Source: Candidatus Rokuibacteriota bacterium (GTDB taxonomy: Bacteria; Methylomirabilota; Methylomirabilia; Rokubacteriales; CSP1-6). Taken from it: DNA of 64,000 nt. Both the position numbers and the translations under genes were made by a program. Where the stretch lies: the NCBI GenBank assembly GCA_016184365.1, contig JACPCW010000077.1:16976-80975 (forward strand). Direction: 5' to 3'. The notes under the pieces were generated by a model, which was not told where the DNA came from, did no database searches, and was given only the letters and a program-made list of their open reading frames with translations. Shown here piece after piece: positions 51,501-59,057 of this stretch (the stretch's first letter is position 1; each line of letters opens with the position of its first letter).

Positions 51501-52184
51501 CACTCGCTGCGAGAATCCGTCGACCGTTGTGCCCTGCGCGCGGGCGGTCGCGAGACCGGCGTGCCGGATCACGGGAATCGAGCCGATGCCCGTGTGCGGA
51601 AGCTGCCAGTATCCGCCGGCGGCGTTGTACGAAGGATCGCTTGCCGGAATGTCGAACGTCACGCGGGTCCCGGGATTCGCGTTCGCGTACGCCAGCGCGA
51701 AGCCGAGTGACCCCGCCGGATAGTTCCCGGCGGCGTCCTTCACCTTGCTGTTCCTCACGACCGCCGGGCTGTCGGCGACGGGATCGAACGGCTTGAGCAC
51801 CATCAGCCGCACCTCGCTCGGCAGGCTCGTCGTCGCGCCGTTGCTCACGGTGAGCTGGAACGCGAGCACCTGGTTTTCGGCAGGAATGCCGCCGGCGCCC
51901 GGAGTCACGGCCGTGAAGGTGGGCCGCGAAGGATCGGTGAAGTCGAGCGCTACGGCGACGCCCTCGGTCTGTGTCCACGCATAGGTCAACGCGTTACCGT
52001 CCGCGTCCCATGAGAGTCGGCCGTCCAGAGTGACGAGGACTCCACCTTCGACGGTGGCGTCGTCGCCGGCGTGGGCGATCGGCGCACGATGCGTGTGCGC
52101 GTCGATGACCGTCGGTGTCGCCACGAACATCACGATGGCCGCGATCCGAAGGCACCAGCGCACGGCTCGTTCAGCTCTGGACAT
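48501..52184 (-). CDS. Large exported PKD / parallel beta-helix / Ig-like (cadherin-type) repeat protein
   Basis: This is a 1,227-aa surface or secreted protein. A signal peptide (AERAVRWCLRIAAIVMFVA) is followed by a PKD-like domain (PIAHAGDDATVEGGVLVTL) to about residue 125. A long right-handed beta-helix follows to about 680, with repeated GNxFG/GGxxPGEGNVISGN turns. Then come three Ig-like PIG-type repeats (residues 780-1065, each NRAPxLSxVxxQT ... GTYxVT) and an IWPPNHKAVVAIDVLGVSDP module. From VYEIHFT on, a 22-base deletion (relative to copy A) shifts the frame, so the last 80 Arg-rich residues are not native. It overlaps the 59-aa gene by 14 bases. Confidence 0.85.
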   Translation of the reverse strand: MSRAERAVRWCLRIAAIVMFVATPTVIDAHTHRAPIAHAGDDATVEGGVLVTLDGRLSWDADGNALTYAWTQTEGVAVALDFTDPSRPTFTAVTPGAGGIPAENQVLAFQLTVSNGATTSLPSEVRLMVLKPFDPVADSPAVVRNSKVKDAAGNYPAGSLGFALAYANANPGTRVTFDIPASDPSYNAAGGYWQLPHTGIGSIPVIRHAGLATARAQGTTVDGFSQRVNALAAGVPVVNANGPAISIPGVILEIGRDPAPYPSRIVVRGLAQEMSVWGGDDIVLSGNYYNVRPDGSGSARGTWQHVGYSSGGTTCYRLVLGNGRNIRIGGATSAERNLFGSGCGVLRVGPATAGLLANVLVAGNYFGLDRTGSRTILSSADPSGEVAVHGTAGQVVDARIGNASPASRNAFGGYVGGAGTSLFVTLRNDARHRTIVQGNSFGTDVTGTVAVPSGIGVWFEQQGTTGAPEFVFGGPHPDAGNIVSGNTKGLFVQGSVTTPWRTTIQGNVFGTTADGMAALPNREGIVVSAVNGGGALIGGGGPGEGNVISGNVLAGLSLGSADSGAQQHRILGNLIGVAADGVSAMGNGRDGIVAGHERGRLPIIGGVDEGEGNVIAHNGRWGVFLYFGSPGGTIRGNSIYGNASLGISIDGSTFPLTNDAGDADGGTNERLNYPVLTSATTGGGGTLIAGRLDTRPGLGVILDFYASAFADPTGHGEGEVYLGSHAFTTPPVYAGAVTFSATLPITLAGSPVITATTTDERGNTSEFSRFVVATRVNSGPRVTNPGDQTSAEGASASLQITATDPDADGLSYTATGLPAGLAIVGTTGAITGTLGYEVAGTYAVTVTVIDGKGGTGTTSFTWTVTDVNRAPALSPVAAQTSDEGGSVSLAVSAADDDGDALTYAASGLPPGVSIDPATGAVTGTLGYAAAGTYEVTIEVTDGKGGSASAGFTWTVTNVNRAPTLSAVGDQTVVSGSTLTFTLAATDPDGDAISFGAAGLPAGALLDGTTGVMSWLPSATQVGTYAVTFSATDAGGLASSRPMTITVTAPVARNRAPVCSTARSSASQIWPPNHKAVVAIDVLGVSDPDGDPVGITITHILQDEPTNTLGDGATAIDGFGVGTSRASVRAERSGTPRVPGNGRVYEIHFTRRRSARPGKGCGHRRRHPLRLDRRRRTAGALMRHRLTAPESAHRTVGQSSAVWVVGRTRQLHADPDRRHRWEKRSSGL
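48640..48739. repeat. 100-bp direct repeat, copy B
   Basis: It is identical to 47262-47361 and lies inside the 3' end of the large beta-helix gene. The 22 bases that follow copy A are missing here, which frameshifts that gene. Confidence 0.9.
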
Positions 52185-52350
52185 GGTCGGTCTCCTCTCG
52201 CGACTGCGTTTCGCCGCGCATCATCTGAGCAATCAGTGGGCTCAACTCCTCGATTCCGTAGAAGCGGCCCTTCTCGCCGTTCCGCACGCGTTCCACCACG
52301 CCGGATGTGCGTCCCGCGCCGTCGACCGAGAGCCGGAGGATGAAGGTCAT
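52171..52350 (-). CDS. Small conserved protein of 59 aa (FILRLSVD family), unknown
   Basis: The product starts MTFILRLSVDGAGRTSGVVE, continues RNGEKGRFYGIEELSPLIAQ and ends EETDHVQS. Conservation with the relic at 46349-46498 covers nearly the whole length with mostly conservative changes, which argues for a real gene. The divergent BTAD regulator starts 147 bases away. The 3' end overlaps the start of the large beta-helix gene by 14 bases, so they share an mRNA. The size and compact beta/alpha pattern suggest a small regulatory or immunity-type protein. Confidence 0.7.
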   Translation of the reverse strand: MTFILRLSVDGAGRTSGVVERVRNGEKGRFYGIEELSPLIAQMMRGETQSREETDHVQS

Positions 52351-52394
52351 GCGCCCGTTGTACGGGGACAGGCGTGGCGGACTCGTGAGGGCAG

Positions 52395-52414
52395 GCGTTG
52401 AAAAAGCGTTGAAG
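52395..52414. promoter_or_regulatory. Operator-like direct repeat GCGTTGAA x2
   Basis: GCGTTGAAA (52395) and GCGTTGAAG (52406) are spaced 11 bases apart, one helical turn, in the divergent gap between the 59-aa gene and the BTAD regulator. The run of A between them stands out. It is a plausible binding site for that regulator. Confidence 0.45.
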
Positions 52415-52463
52415 CGCTGCGCGACGCCCGAGATCGGCGGCGCACGGCCGCCGCCCGAGGCGC

Positions 52464-52469
52464 TATAGT
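52464..52469 (+). promoter_or_regulatory. Putative -10 box of the BTAD regulator
   Basis: TATAGT lies 28 bases before the ATG and about 50 bases after the GCGTTGAA repeats. No good -35 is seen. Confidence 0.4.
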
Positions 52470-52496
52470 CACCGGACTCCCGGCAGTGTGGGGACG

Positions 52497-55400
52497 ATGA
52501 CGCGGCTCGACATCCGGCTATTCGGCGGCTTTCAGGCCTGCCTCGGTGGGGCGGCGCCGCTTGTCCTGGCCGCCAAGGCCCAGGCCGCGCTCGCTTATCT
52601 CGCGCTACGACCGGGAACCGCCCACCCGCGCGACAAGATCGCCGCGTTGTTGTGGGGCGCCACGAGCGACGCGCAGGCCCGCGCCAACCTGCGCCATACC
52701 GTCTTCACGCTCCGCAAAGCGCTCGGCGAATCCGTGCTCCAGACCGAAGGCCACACGCTCGCGATCGACGCGAACGCCGTGGACGTCGACGCGAGCACGT
52801 TCGAACGCCTGATCGATGATGGAACACCGTCTGCGCTCGAGCGTGCCGGCGAGATCTACGGTGGGGATCTACTCGACGGCCTCGTCGTCGACGAGCCGGC
52901 CTTCGAGGAGTGGCTCCTCGCCCAGCGCGAGCGGCTCCGCGAGCGCGCGGTGGAGGCGCTCGCGAAACTGCTCGCGCACCAGATGCGCGAGCCGGCGACC
53001 GAGCGCGCGATCCAGACGGCGATGCGGTTGCTGACGCTCGAGCCGCTGCAGGAGGCCGTGCATCGGACGCTGATGCGGCTCTATGCGCGGCAGGGCCGCC
53101 GCGCCGCGGCGCTCAAGCAGTACCAGCTCTGCATCAGCGTGTTGCAGCGCGAGCTCGGCGCAGAGCCCGAAGCAGAAACCAAGCAGTTGTATCAGACGAT
53201 GCTGAAGGAGCGCGGCGCCGAAACGAAGACGCCGCCGGAATCTTCCGTTGACCGGTCCAGGACCGACCGTCCGATCGACCGGCCGGCCAGCGTCCCGGCC
53301 GCGGTGATCGAGACGCCGATGGTCGGCCGCGAGCGACAGCGCGACCGCCTGCGACGCACGTTCGATGAAATCGAGGGCAACGCCGGCCGCGTTGTCGTGC
53401 TCCTCGGAGAGGCCGGGATCGGGAAGACGACACTCGTCGGGTCCCTCGCCGAGGATGCGCGGGCGCGCGGCGCGCACGTCATGGTCGGGCGCTGCCACGA
53501 GAGCGAACGCATTCTGCCGTTCGGCCCCTGGGTCGATGCGTTTCGCGCCGGACACGTCGTGTCCGACCACGAGGTCCTGAATGACCTGCCTCCGGTCTGG
53601 CGGGCCGAGCTCGCGCGATTGCTTCCGGACGTCGGCACACCGGAGCTTCCGGCACCGACCGACGACCCGTTGCGACTCTTCGAGAGCATCGGCCGCGTGC
53701 TCGAACTCGTCGCCGCGCGACGATCGCTCGTCGTGATCATCGAGGACCTTCACTGGGCGGACGAGATGAGCCAGCGATTGCTCGCATTCCTGGCTCGTCG
53801 GCTGGAGGTGCACGCCGTCATGCTCGTCGCCACGGCGCGCGACGAAGAAGTCGCTGGCGCTCCGGTGCTGCGCCAGATCATCGAGGAACTGGACCGCGAG
53901 CCGCGCTGCGTACAGCTCATGCTGCCGCCGCTGTCGCGCGCCGAGACGACGGCTCTCGTCCACGCGCTCGCTCGGGCCGGAACGGCCGTGATGCCGGAAC
54001 GCGATGAGCGGGTGTGGGCGGTGAGCGGCGGCAATCCATTCATGGTCGTCGAGACCGTGCGAGCGCTCGATGAAGGCAGTGTCGCGCCGAGCGGCGCGGG
54101 TATTCTCCTGCCCGAACGCGTGCGCCGGATGGTCGCCCCGCGGCTCGAACGACTCAGCATCCCGGGCCGCACGGTCGTGGACGTGGCCGCCGCGCTCGGC
54201 CGCGGGTTTGATTTCGCGCTCGTGGAACGCGCGAGCGGCCTCGATGAGTCGGCCGCCTCGGAAGGGCTCGAAGAGCTGGTGCGGCACCGGGTGCTGCATG
54301 GCGTCGACGATGGGTTCGACTTCACGCACGACCGCATCCGCGAAGTCGCCTACGGCCGGCTTCTTCCTCCGCGCCGGAAGCTCCTGCATGCCGCGATCGT
54401 CGACGCGATCGAGCAGCTCCACGCGCGCCCTTCGCGCGACCAGGTCGATGCGCTCGCGCATCATGCGTTGCTGAGTGAGGCGTGGCCGAAGGCCGTGGAT
54501 TACCTCGAGCGCGCCGCGACGCAGGCATCGAACGTGTCGGCGTACCGCCAGGCGGTGACGCAGCTGGAGCGGGCGCTCGTCGCGCTGACGAAGCTGGGCG
54601 ACAGCCGCGCGATCGTCGAACGGACGTGCGATCTGCGGCTGAGGGCTCGCGGTGTCGCGTTCCCGCTCGGTGACTTTCCGACGATGCTCGCGCACGGGCG
54701 TGAAGCGGAGCGGCTGGCGGAGGCGCTCGGCGACGAGCCTCGACGCGCGCAGGCCGCGCTTCAGATGGCGAACTACTACTTCTTCATCGGCGATCTCGGC
54801 ACGTGCATCGAATCGGGAGAGCGGGCATTGACGAGCGCCGTGGCCTTGGCGAACGGGTCACTCCAGGTCACCGCGAGGTATTACCTCGGCGTCGCGCATC
54901 ACGCCCAAGGGGACTACCGGCGGGCCGCCGACCGGTTCGGGACGAACATCAGTGCGCTTGGTGACGACGTCGCCACCACGCCCGCCGGTCACCCTGCGAG
55001 CTACAACCGGGTTCACCTCGGGCGCTGCCTCGCCGAGCTCGGCGACTTTTCGGAGGCGATCGCCAGCGGCGACGACGCGGTGCGAATCGCGGTGCAGCAC
55101 GGCCATCCACTCAGTCAGGCCATCGCGCACTCGCTCTGCGGATTTCCCTACCTTCGAAAAGGTGATCTCGCGAACGCCATCGTCCTGCTGGAACGCGCCG
55201 CGGCGCTCTGCGAGGACGGCAAGAACCCGATCGTGTTCCCGATGGCGGCCTCGCACCTGGGCTACGCGTATCTCCTGTCCGGGCGCGTCGCCGAGGCGCT
55301 CCCGTGGCTCGACGAAGCCGTCGAACGTTCAGCCGCGATGGGGCGCATGGACAGCCAGTCGCTCCGAATCGCGATGCAGGCCGAAGGCCGGCTGTTCGCC

Positions 55401-55754
55401 GGCCGGCGAGACGACGCCGTGCGTCTTGCGGACGACGCGCTCGCCCTCTCGCGTCGGCACCAGGAACGCGGTCATGAGGCGTGGGCGCTTCGACTCCACG
55501 CCGAAGTCGCCGTGGGTTCCGAGCGTCCCGATGTCAGCACCGCCGAGGCGCGCTACCGTGGCGCGCTCGAGATCGCGGCCGAGCTCGGCATGCGACCGCT
55601 CATCGCGCACTGCCATCTCGGTCTCGGTGAGCTGTACACCACGATTGGGAAGCACCTCGAAGCGCGTGCGGAGCTGACGGCGGCGACGGACTTCTATCGC
55701 GCGATGGACATGACGTTCTGGCTACCGCGCGCTGAAGCTGCGCTCGCGCGCTGA
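52497..55754 (+). CDS. BTAD-domain transcriptional regulator with AAA ATPase and TPR domains (SARP/LuxR-large type)
   Basis: This is a 1,085-aa regulator. Residues 1-95 are an OmpR-like winged helix (LDIRLFGGFQACLGG ... ARANLRHTVFTLRKALGES). Residues 100-245 are the bacterial transcriptional activation domain (EEWLLAQRERLRERAVEALA, then QYQLCISVLQRELGAEPEAET). From about 280 an AAA/STAND ATPase follows, with Walker A LLGEAGIGKTTLV, Walker B LVVIIEDLHWADE and a sensor region. TPR units fill the last 450 residues. Such proteins sense a ligand through the ATPase/TPR part and activate nearby genes. The likely targets are the divergent 59-aa and beta-helix genes. Confidence 0.9.
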   Translation: MTRLDIRLFGGFQACLGGAAPLVLAAKAQAALAYLALRPGTAHPRDKIAALLWGATSDAQARANLRHTVFTLRKALGESVLQTEGHTLAIDANAVDVDASTFERLIDDGTPSALERAGEIYGGDLLDGLVVDEPAFEEWLLAQRERLRERAVEALAKLLAHQMREPATERAIQTAMRLLTLEPLQEAVHRTLMRLYARQGRRAAALKQYQLCISVLQRELGAEPEAETKQLYQTMLKERGAETKTPPESSVDRSRTDRPIDRPASVPAAVIETPMVGRERQRDRLRRTFDEIEGNAGRVVVLLGEAGIGKTTLVGSLAEDARARGAHVMVGRCHESERILPFGPWVDAFRAGHVVSDHEVLNDLPPVWRAELARLLPDVGTPELPAPTDDPLRLFESIGRVLELVAARRSLVVIIEDLHWADEMSQRLLAFLARRLEVHAVMLVATARDEEVAGAPVLRQIIEELDREPRCVQLMLPPLSRAETTALVHALARAGTAVMPERDERVWAVSGGNPFMVVETVRALDEGSVAPSGAGILLPERVRRMVAPRLERLSIPGRTVVDVAAALGRGFDFALVERASGLDESAASEGLEELVRHRVLHGVDDGFDFTHDRIREVAYGRLLPPRRKLLHAAIVDAIEQLHARPSRDQVDALAHHALLSEAWPKAVDYLERAATQASNVSAYRQAVTQLERALVALTKLGDSRAIVERTCDLRLRARGVAFPLGDFPTMLAHGREAERLAEALGDEPRRAQAALQMANYYFFIGDLGTCIESGERALTSAVALANGSLQVTARYYLGVAHHAQGDYRRAADRFGTNISALGDDVATTPAGHPASYNRVHLGRCLAELGDFSEAIASGDDAVRIAVQHGHPLSQAIAHSLCGFPYLRKGDLANAIVLLERAAALCEDGKNPIVFPMAASHLGYAYLLSGRVAEALPWLDEAVERSAAMGRMDSQSLRIAMQAEGRLFAGRRDDAVRLADDALALSRRHQERGHEAWALRLHAEVAVGSERPDVSTAEARYRGALEIAAELGMRPLIAHCHLGLGELYTTIGKHLEARAELTAATDFYRAMDMTFWLPRAEAALAR

Positions 55755-55784
55755 CGCCCATGTCGCGCTGCGGGAGCGGTGTCG

Positions 55785-56393
55785 TTACGTCGCCGCGACG
55801 ACGCGCAGGACCGTCTCGATCGCGCGCTGCATGAGCGGCGCGTCCATGCTCGGCAGCTCCACGCCCGCGGCCGCGACCATCCCCGCCGACAGCGGCAGGT
55901 GCACGAAGCCCACGCGCGTCGTGCGTCCGGCGCAGCTCACGAGATGGAGCGTCGCGTAGAGCGTCTGGTTGCAGAGGTACGTGCCCGCGGTGCTCGAGAT
56001 GTATGCCGGCACACCGTCAGCGGTGAGCGCGGCCAGCACGTCTCTCAGCGGCAGCGTCGCGAAATACGCCGGCGGTCCCCCGGCGACACACGCTTCGTCG
56101 AGCGCGCGGTAACCGGCGTTGTCCGCGATCGCATAGTCCATGACGTTCAGCGCGACGCGTTCGAGGGCGATCCGCGCCCGCCCTTCCGCGAGCCCGACGT
56201 GCAGGATCGCCGCGGGATCGATCGCCTGCAGCAGCGCCGCCATCTGCGCGGCGGCCTCGCGATGATGCACCGGCAGCACCACGCCGCGGACGACGTGTTC
56301 GCCGAAGCGACGGCCGTCGAGCGCCCGCGCGATCTCTTCCGACGGGTTCACCTTGTGCGTGCCGAACGGCTCGAAGCCCGTCAGGAGGATCAT
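55785..56393 (-). CDS. pcp: Pyroglutamyl-peptidase I
   Basis: This cysteine peptidase (202 aa) removes N-terminal pyroglutamate. MILLTGFEPFG opens the fold, the catalytic Glu is in IALERVALNVMDY, the Cys in SSTAGTYLCNQTLY and the His in VGFVHLPLSAG. All three are present and the length is normal. Its ATG overlaps the stop of the upstream small gene (ATGA). Confidence 0.93.
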   Translation of the reverse strand: MILLTGFEPFGTHKVNPSEEIARALDGRRFGEHVVRGVVLPVHHREAAAQMAALLQAIDPAAILHVGLAEGRARIALERVALNVMDYAIADNAGYRALDEACVAGGPPAYFATLPLRDVLAALTADGVPAYISSTAGTYLCNQTLYATLHLVSCAGRTTRVGFVHLPLSAGMVAAAGVELPSMDAPLMQRAIETVLRVVAAT

Positions 56394-56740
56394 CGGCGGT
56401 CCACCGACGGCCGCGACAGCTCGGTGCGGAAGCGGCGCACGAGCGACCGGGCCGTCGCGCCGTCCGAGGCGATGTGCAGTTTCGACGTGTCGCCGTCCAC
56501 GGTGCTCACGGTGAGCCGGACGACGTCGTCGTGGTGGCGCGCTTCGAGGGCGGCGAGCTCCGTGTCGTATCGCGTGATCCGCGCGCCGAGCCGCCGCAAC
56601 GCCGCGGCGCTCGCGAGCAGCGCCGCCTCGGGCTCCGCGCTTACGGTCAGCGTCGCGGGCGCGCGCCGCTCGCCGGCGACGGCGCGCCAGACGCGGCGCG
56701 ATCCGTGACTGAGCGCAGCGGCGACGCGCGCGATCGACAT
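56390..56740 (-). CDS. Hypothetical protein
   Basis: This is a 116-aa basic protein with no signal peptide or membrane segment. ATLTVSAEPEAALLASAAAL, then RRLGARITRYDTELAALEAR, suggests a two-strand/one-helix unit repeated once (VDGDTSKLHIASDG in the second half), perhaps a DUF1499- or BON-like small fold. It is coupled to pcp by ATGA overlap. I do not recognise the family. R2 copy d lies just upstream, pointing the other way. Confidence 0.6.
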   Translation of the reverse strand: MSIARVAAALSHGSRRVWRAVAGERRAPATLTVSAEPEAALLASAAALRRLGARITRYDTELAALEARHHDDVVRLTVSTVDGDTSKLHIASDGATARSLVRRFRTELSRPSVDRR

Positions 56741-56763
56741 GGCGTCAGCCTAACATGCGGGTT

Positions 56764-56817
56764 GGGCGCAGCCGCAGCACGGCGCGGAGCCGCAGGCGGA
56801 GCGTGTGCGAGGCGAGT
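56764..56817 (+). repeat. R2 leader element, short form (copy d)
   Basis: This copy has the GGGCGCAGCCGCAGCACGGCG start and the GTGCGAGGCGAGT end of the short form, but the final CTGTG is missing. It runs straight into the gutted LLM pseudogene, replacing its start. Confidence 0.85.
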
Positions 56818-56958
56818 GCGGCTTCACGTTCGCGATGATCTCGGATCACTTTCATCCGTGGATCGATCCACCAGGTCGGGCCGGAGCAGGAAGGCTTCCT
56901 GCGGTTCTACGAAAAAGACGTGCTGCCGAAACTGGGCGAGCTGCGCGCCGCCGCGTAG
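56817..56958 (+). pseudogene. F420-dependent LLM oxidoreductase (TIGR03557-like), gutted by an internal deletion
   Basis: The first visible codons read CGFTFAMISDHFHPWID, the N-terminus of F420-dependent glucose-6-phosphate dehydrogenase-like LLM proteins. After about 56870 the match jumps frame to HQVGPEQEGFLRFYEKDVLP, ending KLGELRAAA and a stop, the C-terminus of the same family. About 270 residues between them are gone. The start is also gone, replaced by R2 copy d. Nothing functional can be made. Confidence 0.7.
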
Positions 56959-56959
56959 C

Positions 56960-57655
56960 TCACGCGAGGTCTTCGAGCGAGCGCACGATCCGCCACGGCT
57001 GGACGGTGCTCGCCGGCGGCAGGCCGCGGCCCTCGCGATCGATCCACACGCCCCGAAGACCGAGCCGCTGCGGCGCATCCACGTCGAACTCGAGGTGGTC
57101 GCCCACCATCCACGCCTCCCTCGGCGCCACGCCGAGCTTCTCGAGCGCATGGCGGTACACGGCCTCGTCGGGCTTGCCGGTCCCGAACTCGCCTTCGATG
57201 ACCATCACGTCGAAGAAGCGCGCCAGGTCCCAGCGCTCGATCTTGTAACGCTGCTGGCGCGCGTCGCCGTTCGTCACGAGGGCCAGACCGAGACCGCGGC
57301 CGCGTAATCGTTCGAGGCAGGCGAGCGCTTCGGGGAAGAGGCACATCCGCTCGCGGCGTCGCGCGGCGAAATCGCGCGCGATCGCTTCGGCCAGCGCCTC
57401 GTTCGGGTGACCGAGACGCTCGAGGGCGTACGCGACGATCTTTCGCCACGCGCCCGGCATGTCGGTGCGCTCGGTCTTGTGCCGGACCGGATCGTCCCAG
57501 AACCAGCGCCGCGTCGGGCCCAGCGTCTCGATGAGCCGCGCAGGGTCCACGTGGTCCGGCGTGCAGCACGTGCGGCACGCGCCCGCCCAGGACTCGTCCA
57601 CGCCGCCCGAGTAGTCGAGCAGCGTGTCGTCGAGGTCGAGCAGCATCGCTTTCAC
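56960..57655 (-). CDS. HAD family hydrolase (YjjG/N-acylneuraminate-9-phosphatase-like)
   Basis: This is a 231-aa HAD phosphatase with a helical cap. Motif I is LLDLDDTLLDYSGG, motif II LVTNGDARQQ, the Lys in GTGKPDEAVYRHAL and motif IV MVGDHLEFDVDAPQRLG. These fit the YjjG-type group acting on nucleotides or sugar phosphates. It starts at GTG, with TAAACT exactly 6 bases upstream and no ribosome-binding site, so the message is probably leaderless. Confidence 0.88.
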   Translation of the reverse strand: MKAMLLDLDDTLLDYSGGVDESWAGACRTCCTPDHVDPARLIETLGPTRRWFWDDPVRHKTERTDMPGAWRKIVAYALERLGHPNEALAEAIARDFAARRRERMCLFPEALACLERLRGRGLGLALVTNGDARQQRYKIERWDLARFFDVMVIEGEFGTGKPDEAVYRHALEKLGVAPREAWMVGDHLEFDVDAPQRLGLRGVWIDREGRGLPPASTVQPWRIVRSLEDLA

Positions 57656-57661
57656 TCGTTC

Positions 57662-57667
57662 AGTTTA
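57662..57667 (-). promoter_or_regulatory. Putative leaderless -10 box of the HAD gene
   Basis: TAAACT on the - strand, then 6 bases, then the GTG start. Confidence 0.4.
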
Positions 57668-57734
57668 CCAATCGTCGCTGGCACCGGCGTTGCTCCTCGA
57701 TGCGAGCACCACTTCGCGCCGCAAGGAGCACGAC

Positions 57735-58322
57735 ATGCACTCACTCGGAAGGCTCGCTCTCGTCACATCGTTCGCGCTCGGCGCACTCGTCGGCGACGCC
57801 GGTGCGCAGCAGCCGGCCCCCGACACCACGCAGGCTCCGCAGAGCGGTGCACAGCCGCCGGCGGGCGTGCAGGTGACGCCGCCGCCGGGTCTGGCGACGC
57901 CGCCCGCGGCGCCACCGCCGGCCGCGCAGCCGCAGGCATCACCGCCACCGTCGCCGCCACCGCAGGCGTCGCCGCAGACCGCGCCTCAGCCGCAGCCGCC
58001 GATAGATCGGCGGGCCGCGCTCGAGGTCGACGTGAGCGCGCTGCTCGGCAGCGCCGTGCGCAACGCGGAGGGGCGGGACATCGGCAAGGTCAGCCGGCTG
58101 ATGATCGACCCGCGCGACGGTCGGGTGACGACGCTGGTCATGGGCATCGGCGGCACGCTCGGCATCGGCGAAAAGCACATGGCGGTGCCGTTCCACGCCG
58201 TGAAGATCGGTCAGGATCGGCAGCGGCTGGTGGTCACCATCGATCAGCGGCTGCTCGATCAGGTGCCGCGCGCCGAATCGCAACCGCAGAGTCCGGCCGC
58301 CGGTCCGGCGACGAAGAAGTAA
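57735..58322 (+). CDS. Exported PRC-barrel domain protein
   Basis: This 195-aa protein has a signal peptide (MHSLGRLALVTSFALGALVG, cleavage near AGAQ). A Pro/Gln/Ala-rich linker of about 65 residues follows, then a PRC barrel (ALLGSAVRNAEGRDIGKVSR, then MIDPRDGRVTTLVMGIGGTL and MAVPFHAVKIG). PRC barrels bind RNA or proteins in the cytoplasm; exported ones are common but poorly understood. AAGGAG lies about 7 bases before the ATG. A strong hairpin follows the stop. Confidence 0.85.
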   Translation: MHSLGRLALVTSFALGALVGDAGAQQPAPDTTQAPQSGAQPPAGVQVTPPPGLATPPAAPPPAAQPQASPPPSPPPQASPQTAPQPQPPIDRRAALEVDVSALLGSAVRNAEGRDIGKVSRLMIDPRDGRVTTLVMGIGGTLGIGEKHMAVPFHAVKIGQDRQRLVVTIDQRLLDQVPRAESQPQSPAAGPATKK

Positions 58323-58330
58323 GCGACGGC

Positions 58331-58355
58331 GTAGGGGGCCGCCGCGGCCCCCTAC
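58331..58355. terminator. Bidirectional hairpin terminator
   Basis: GTAGGGGGCCG, loop CCG, CGGCCCCCTAC: a perfect 11-bp stem. It lies between the convergent PRC-barrel gene and the 50-aa gene. There is no T-run. It is not an R1 element. Confidence 0.7.
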
Positions 58356-58358
58356 CGG

Positions 58359-58511
58359 TTACTCGTGCCAGTCCTCTTCGTCCGACTTCTTGTCGAGATC
58401 GGGCTCTCCGCCCTCGGGCGGGCGCGCGTGCTCGAGCTTGCCGAGCCCGGGCGGCGTGACGCGCCGCTGCTCGCGGCGGGACGCTTCTTCGCGGTCGCGG
58501 TCGTGCTCCAT
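58359..58511 (-). CDS. Small charged protein, 50 aa
   Basis: The ORF reads MEHDRDREEASRREQRRVTP, then PGLGKLEHARPPEGGEPDLD, and ends KKSDEEDWHE. It is hydrophilic and probably disordered. A real gene is supported by GGAGG 6 bases before the ATG and by a terminator hairpin 4 bases after the stop. No family is recognised. Confidence 0.6.
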   Translation of the reverse strand: MEHDRDREEASRREQRRVTPPGLGKLEHARPPEGGEPDLDKKSDEEDWHE

Positions 58512-58611
58512 GACGGTCCTCCGTTCCTTGCCGGTCCGAGCCCCCTGTGAGGTGCAAGGTGGGCGCCATCAGCGCAAGTCGCCGGCACAGCGATTGCCAC
58601 TCGAAACGCGG

Positions 58612-58968
58612 ATGTCTCCACTGGTCCTGGCGATTCTCGCCGTCTCGTTGATCACGCTCGCGGCGCTGGCGGTCGCGGTGTTGCGCTGGGAGCGTCATCG
58701 GAGCAGCACGGCGGCCGCCATCCGCGAGGCGATCGTGGCGGAGCTGGAGCGAGACCCGGCGTTGACGGGTCTCACGTTCGGCCTGCACACGCGAACGGAG
58801 TGGAGCGGCGAAACGATCGTGGAAGTGAACGGCGTGGTGACCTCGCCGTGGTACCGCTACGCGATCGCACGAGCCATCGAGCGGATCCTGTCGCGAAGCT
58901 TCCAGCGGGCGCACATGGTGGACCGAATCGTGGTAGCAAGGCAGCTCTCGCAAAGACGAGCGTCGTAA
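58612..58968 (+). CDS. Membrane-anchored BON-like protein
   Basis: This is a 118-aa protein. One N-terminal membrane helix (SPLVLAILAVSLITLAALAV) is followed by a domain of about 80 residues (IREAIVAELERDPALTG, then VEVNGVVTSPWYRYAIARAI and HMVDRIVV) with the helix-strand order of a BON domain. BON domains bind membranes or partner proteins. No clear ribosome-binding site is seen. The 284 bases after the stop hold a large perfect inverted repeat. Confidence 0.7.
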   Translation: MSPLVLAILAVSLITLAALAVAVLRWERHRSSTAAAIREAIVAELERDPALTGLTFGLHTRTEWSGETIVEVNGVVTSPWYRYAIARAIERILSRSFQRAHMVDRIVVARQLSQRRAS

Positions 58969-59057
58969 ACGATGCGGGGAGCGAGACGCGAAGCGGCGAG
59001 CGAAGGTGAAGCTCGCGCGAACGGTTCGAGGGCGCGAGAGATCAACCGCAACGGGAA

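Noticed and set aside
50010..51710. A 566-codon + strand frame inside the beta-helix gene
   Set aside because: It is antisense to a clearly recognisable PKD/beta-helix protein and has no family features.
58331..58355. The GC hairpin after the PRC-barrel gene as an R1 copy
   Set aside because: It has a different stem and loop, with no second hairpin or C-rich linker.
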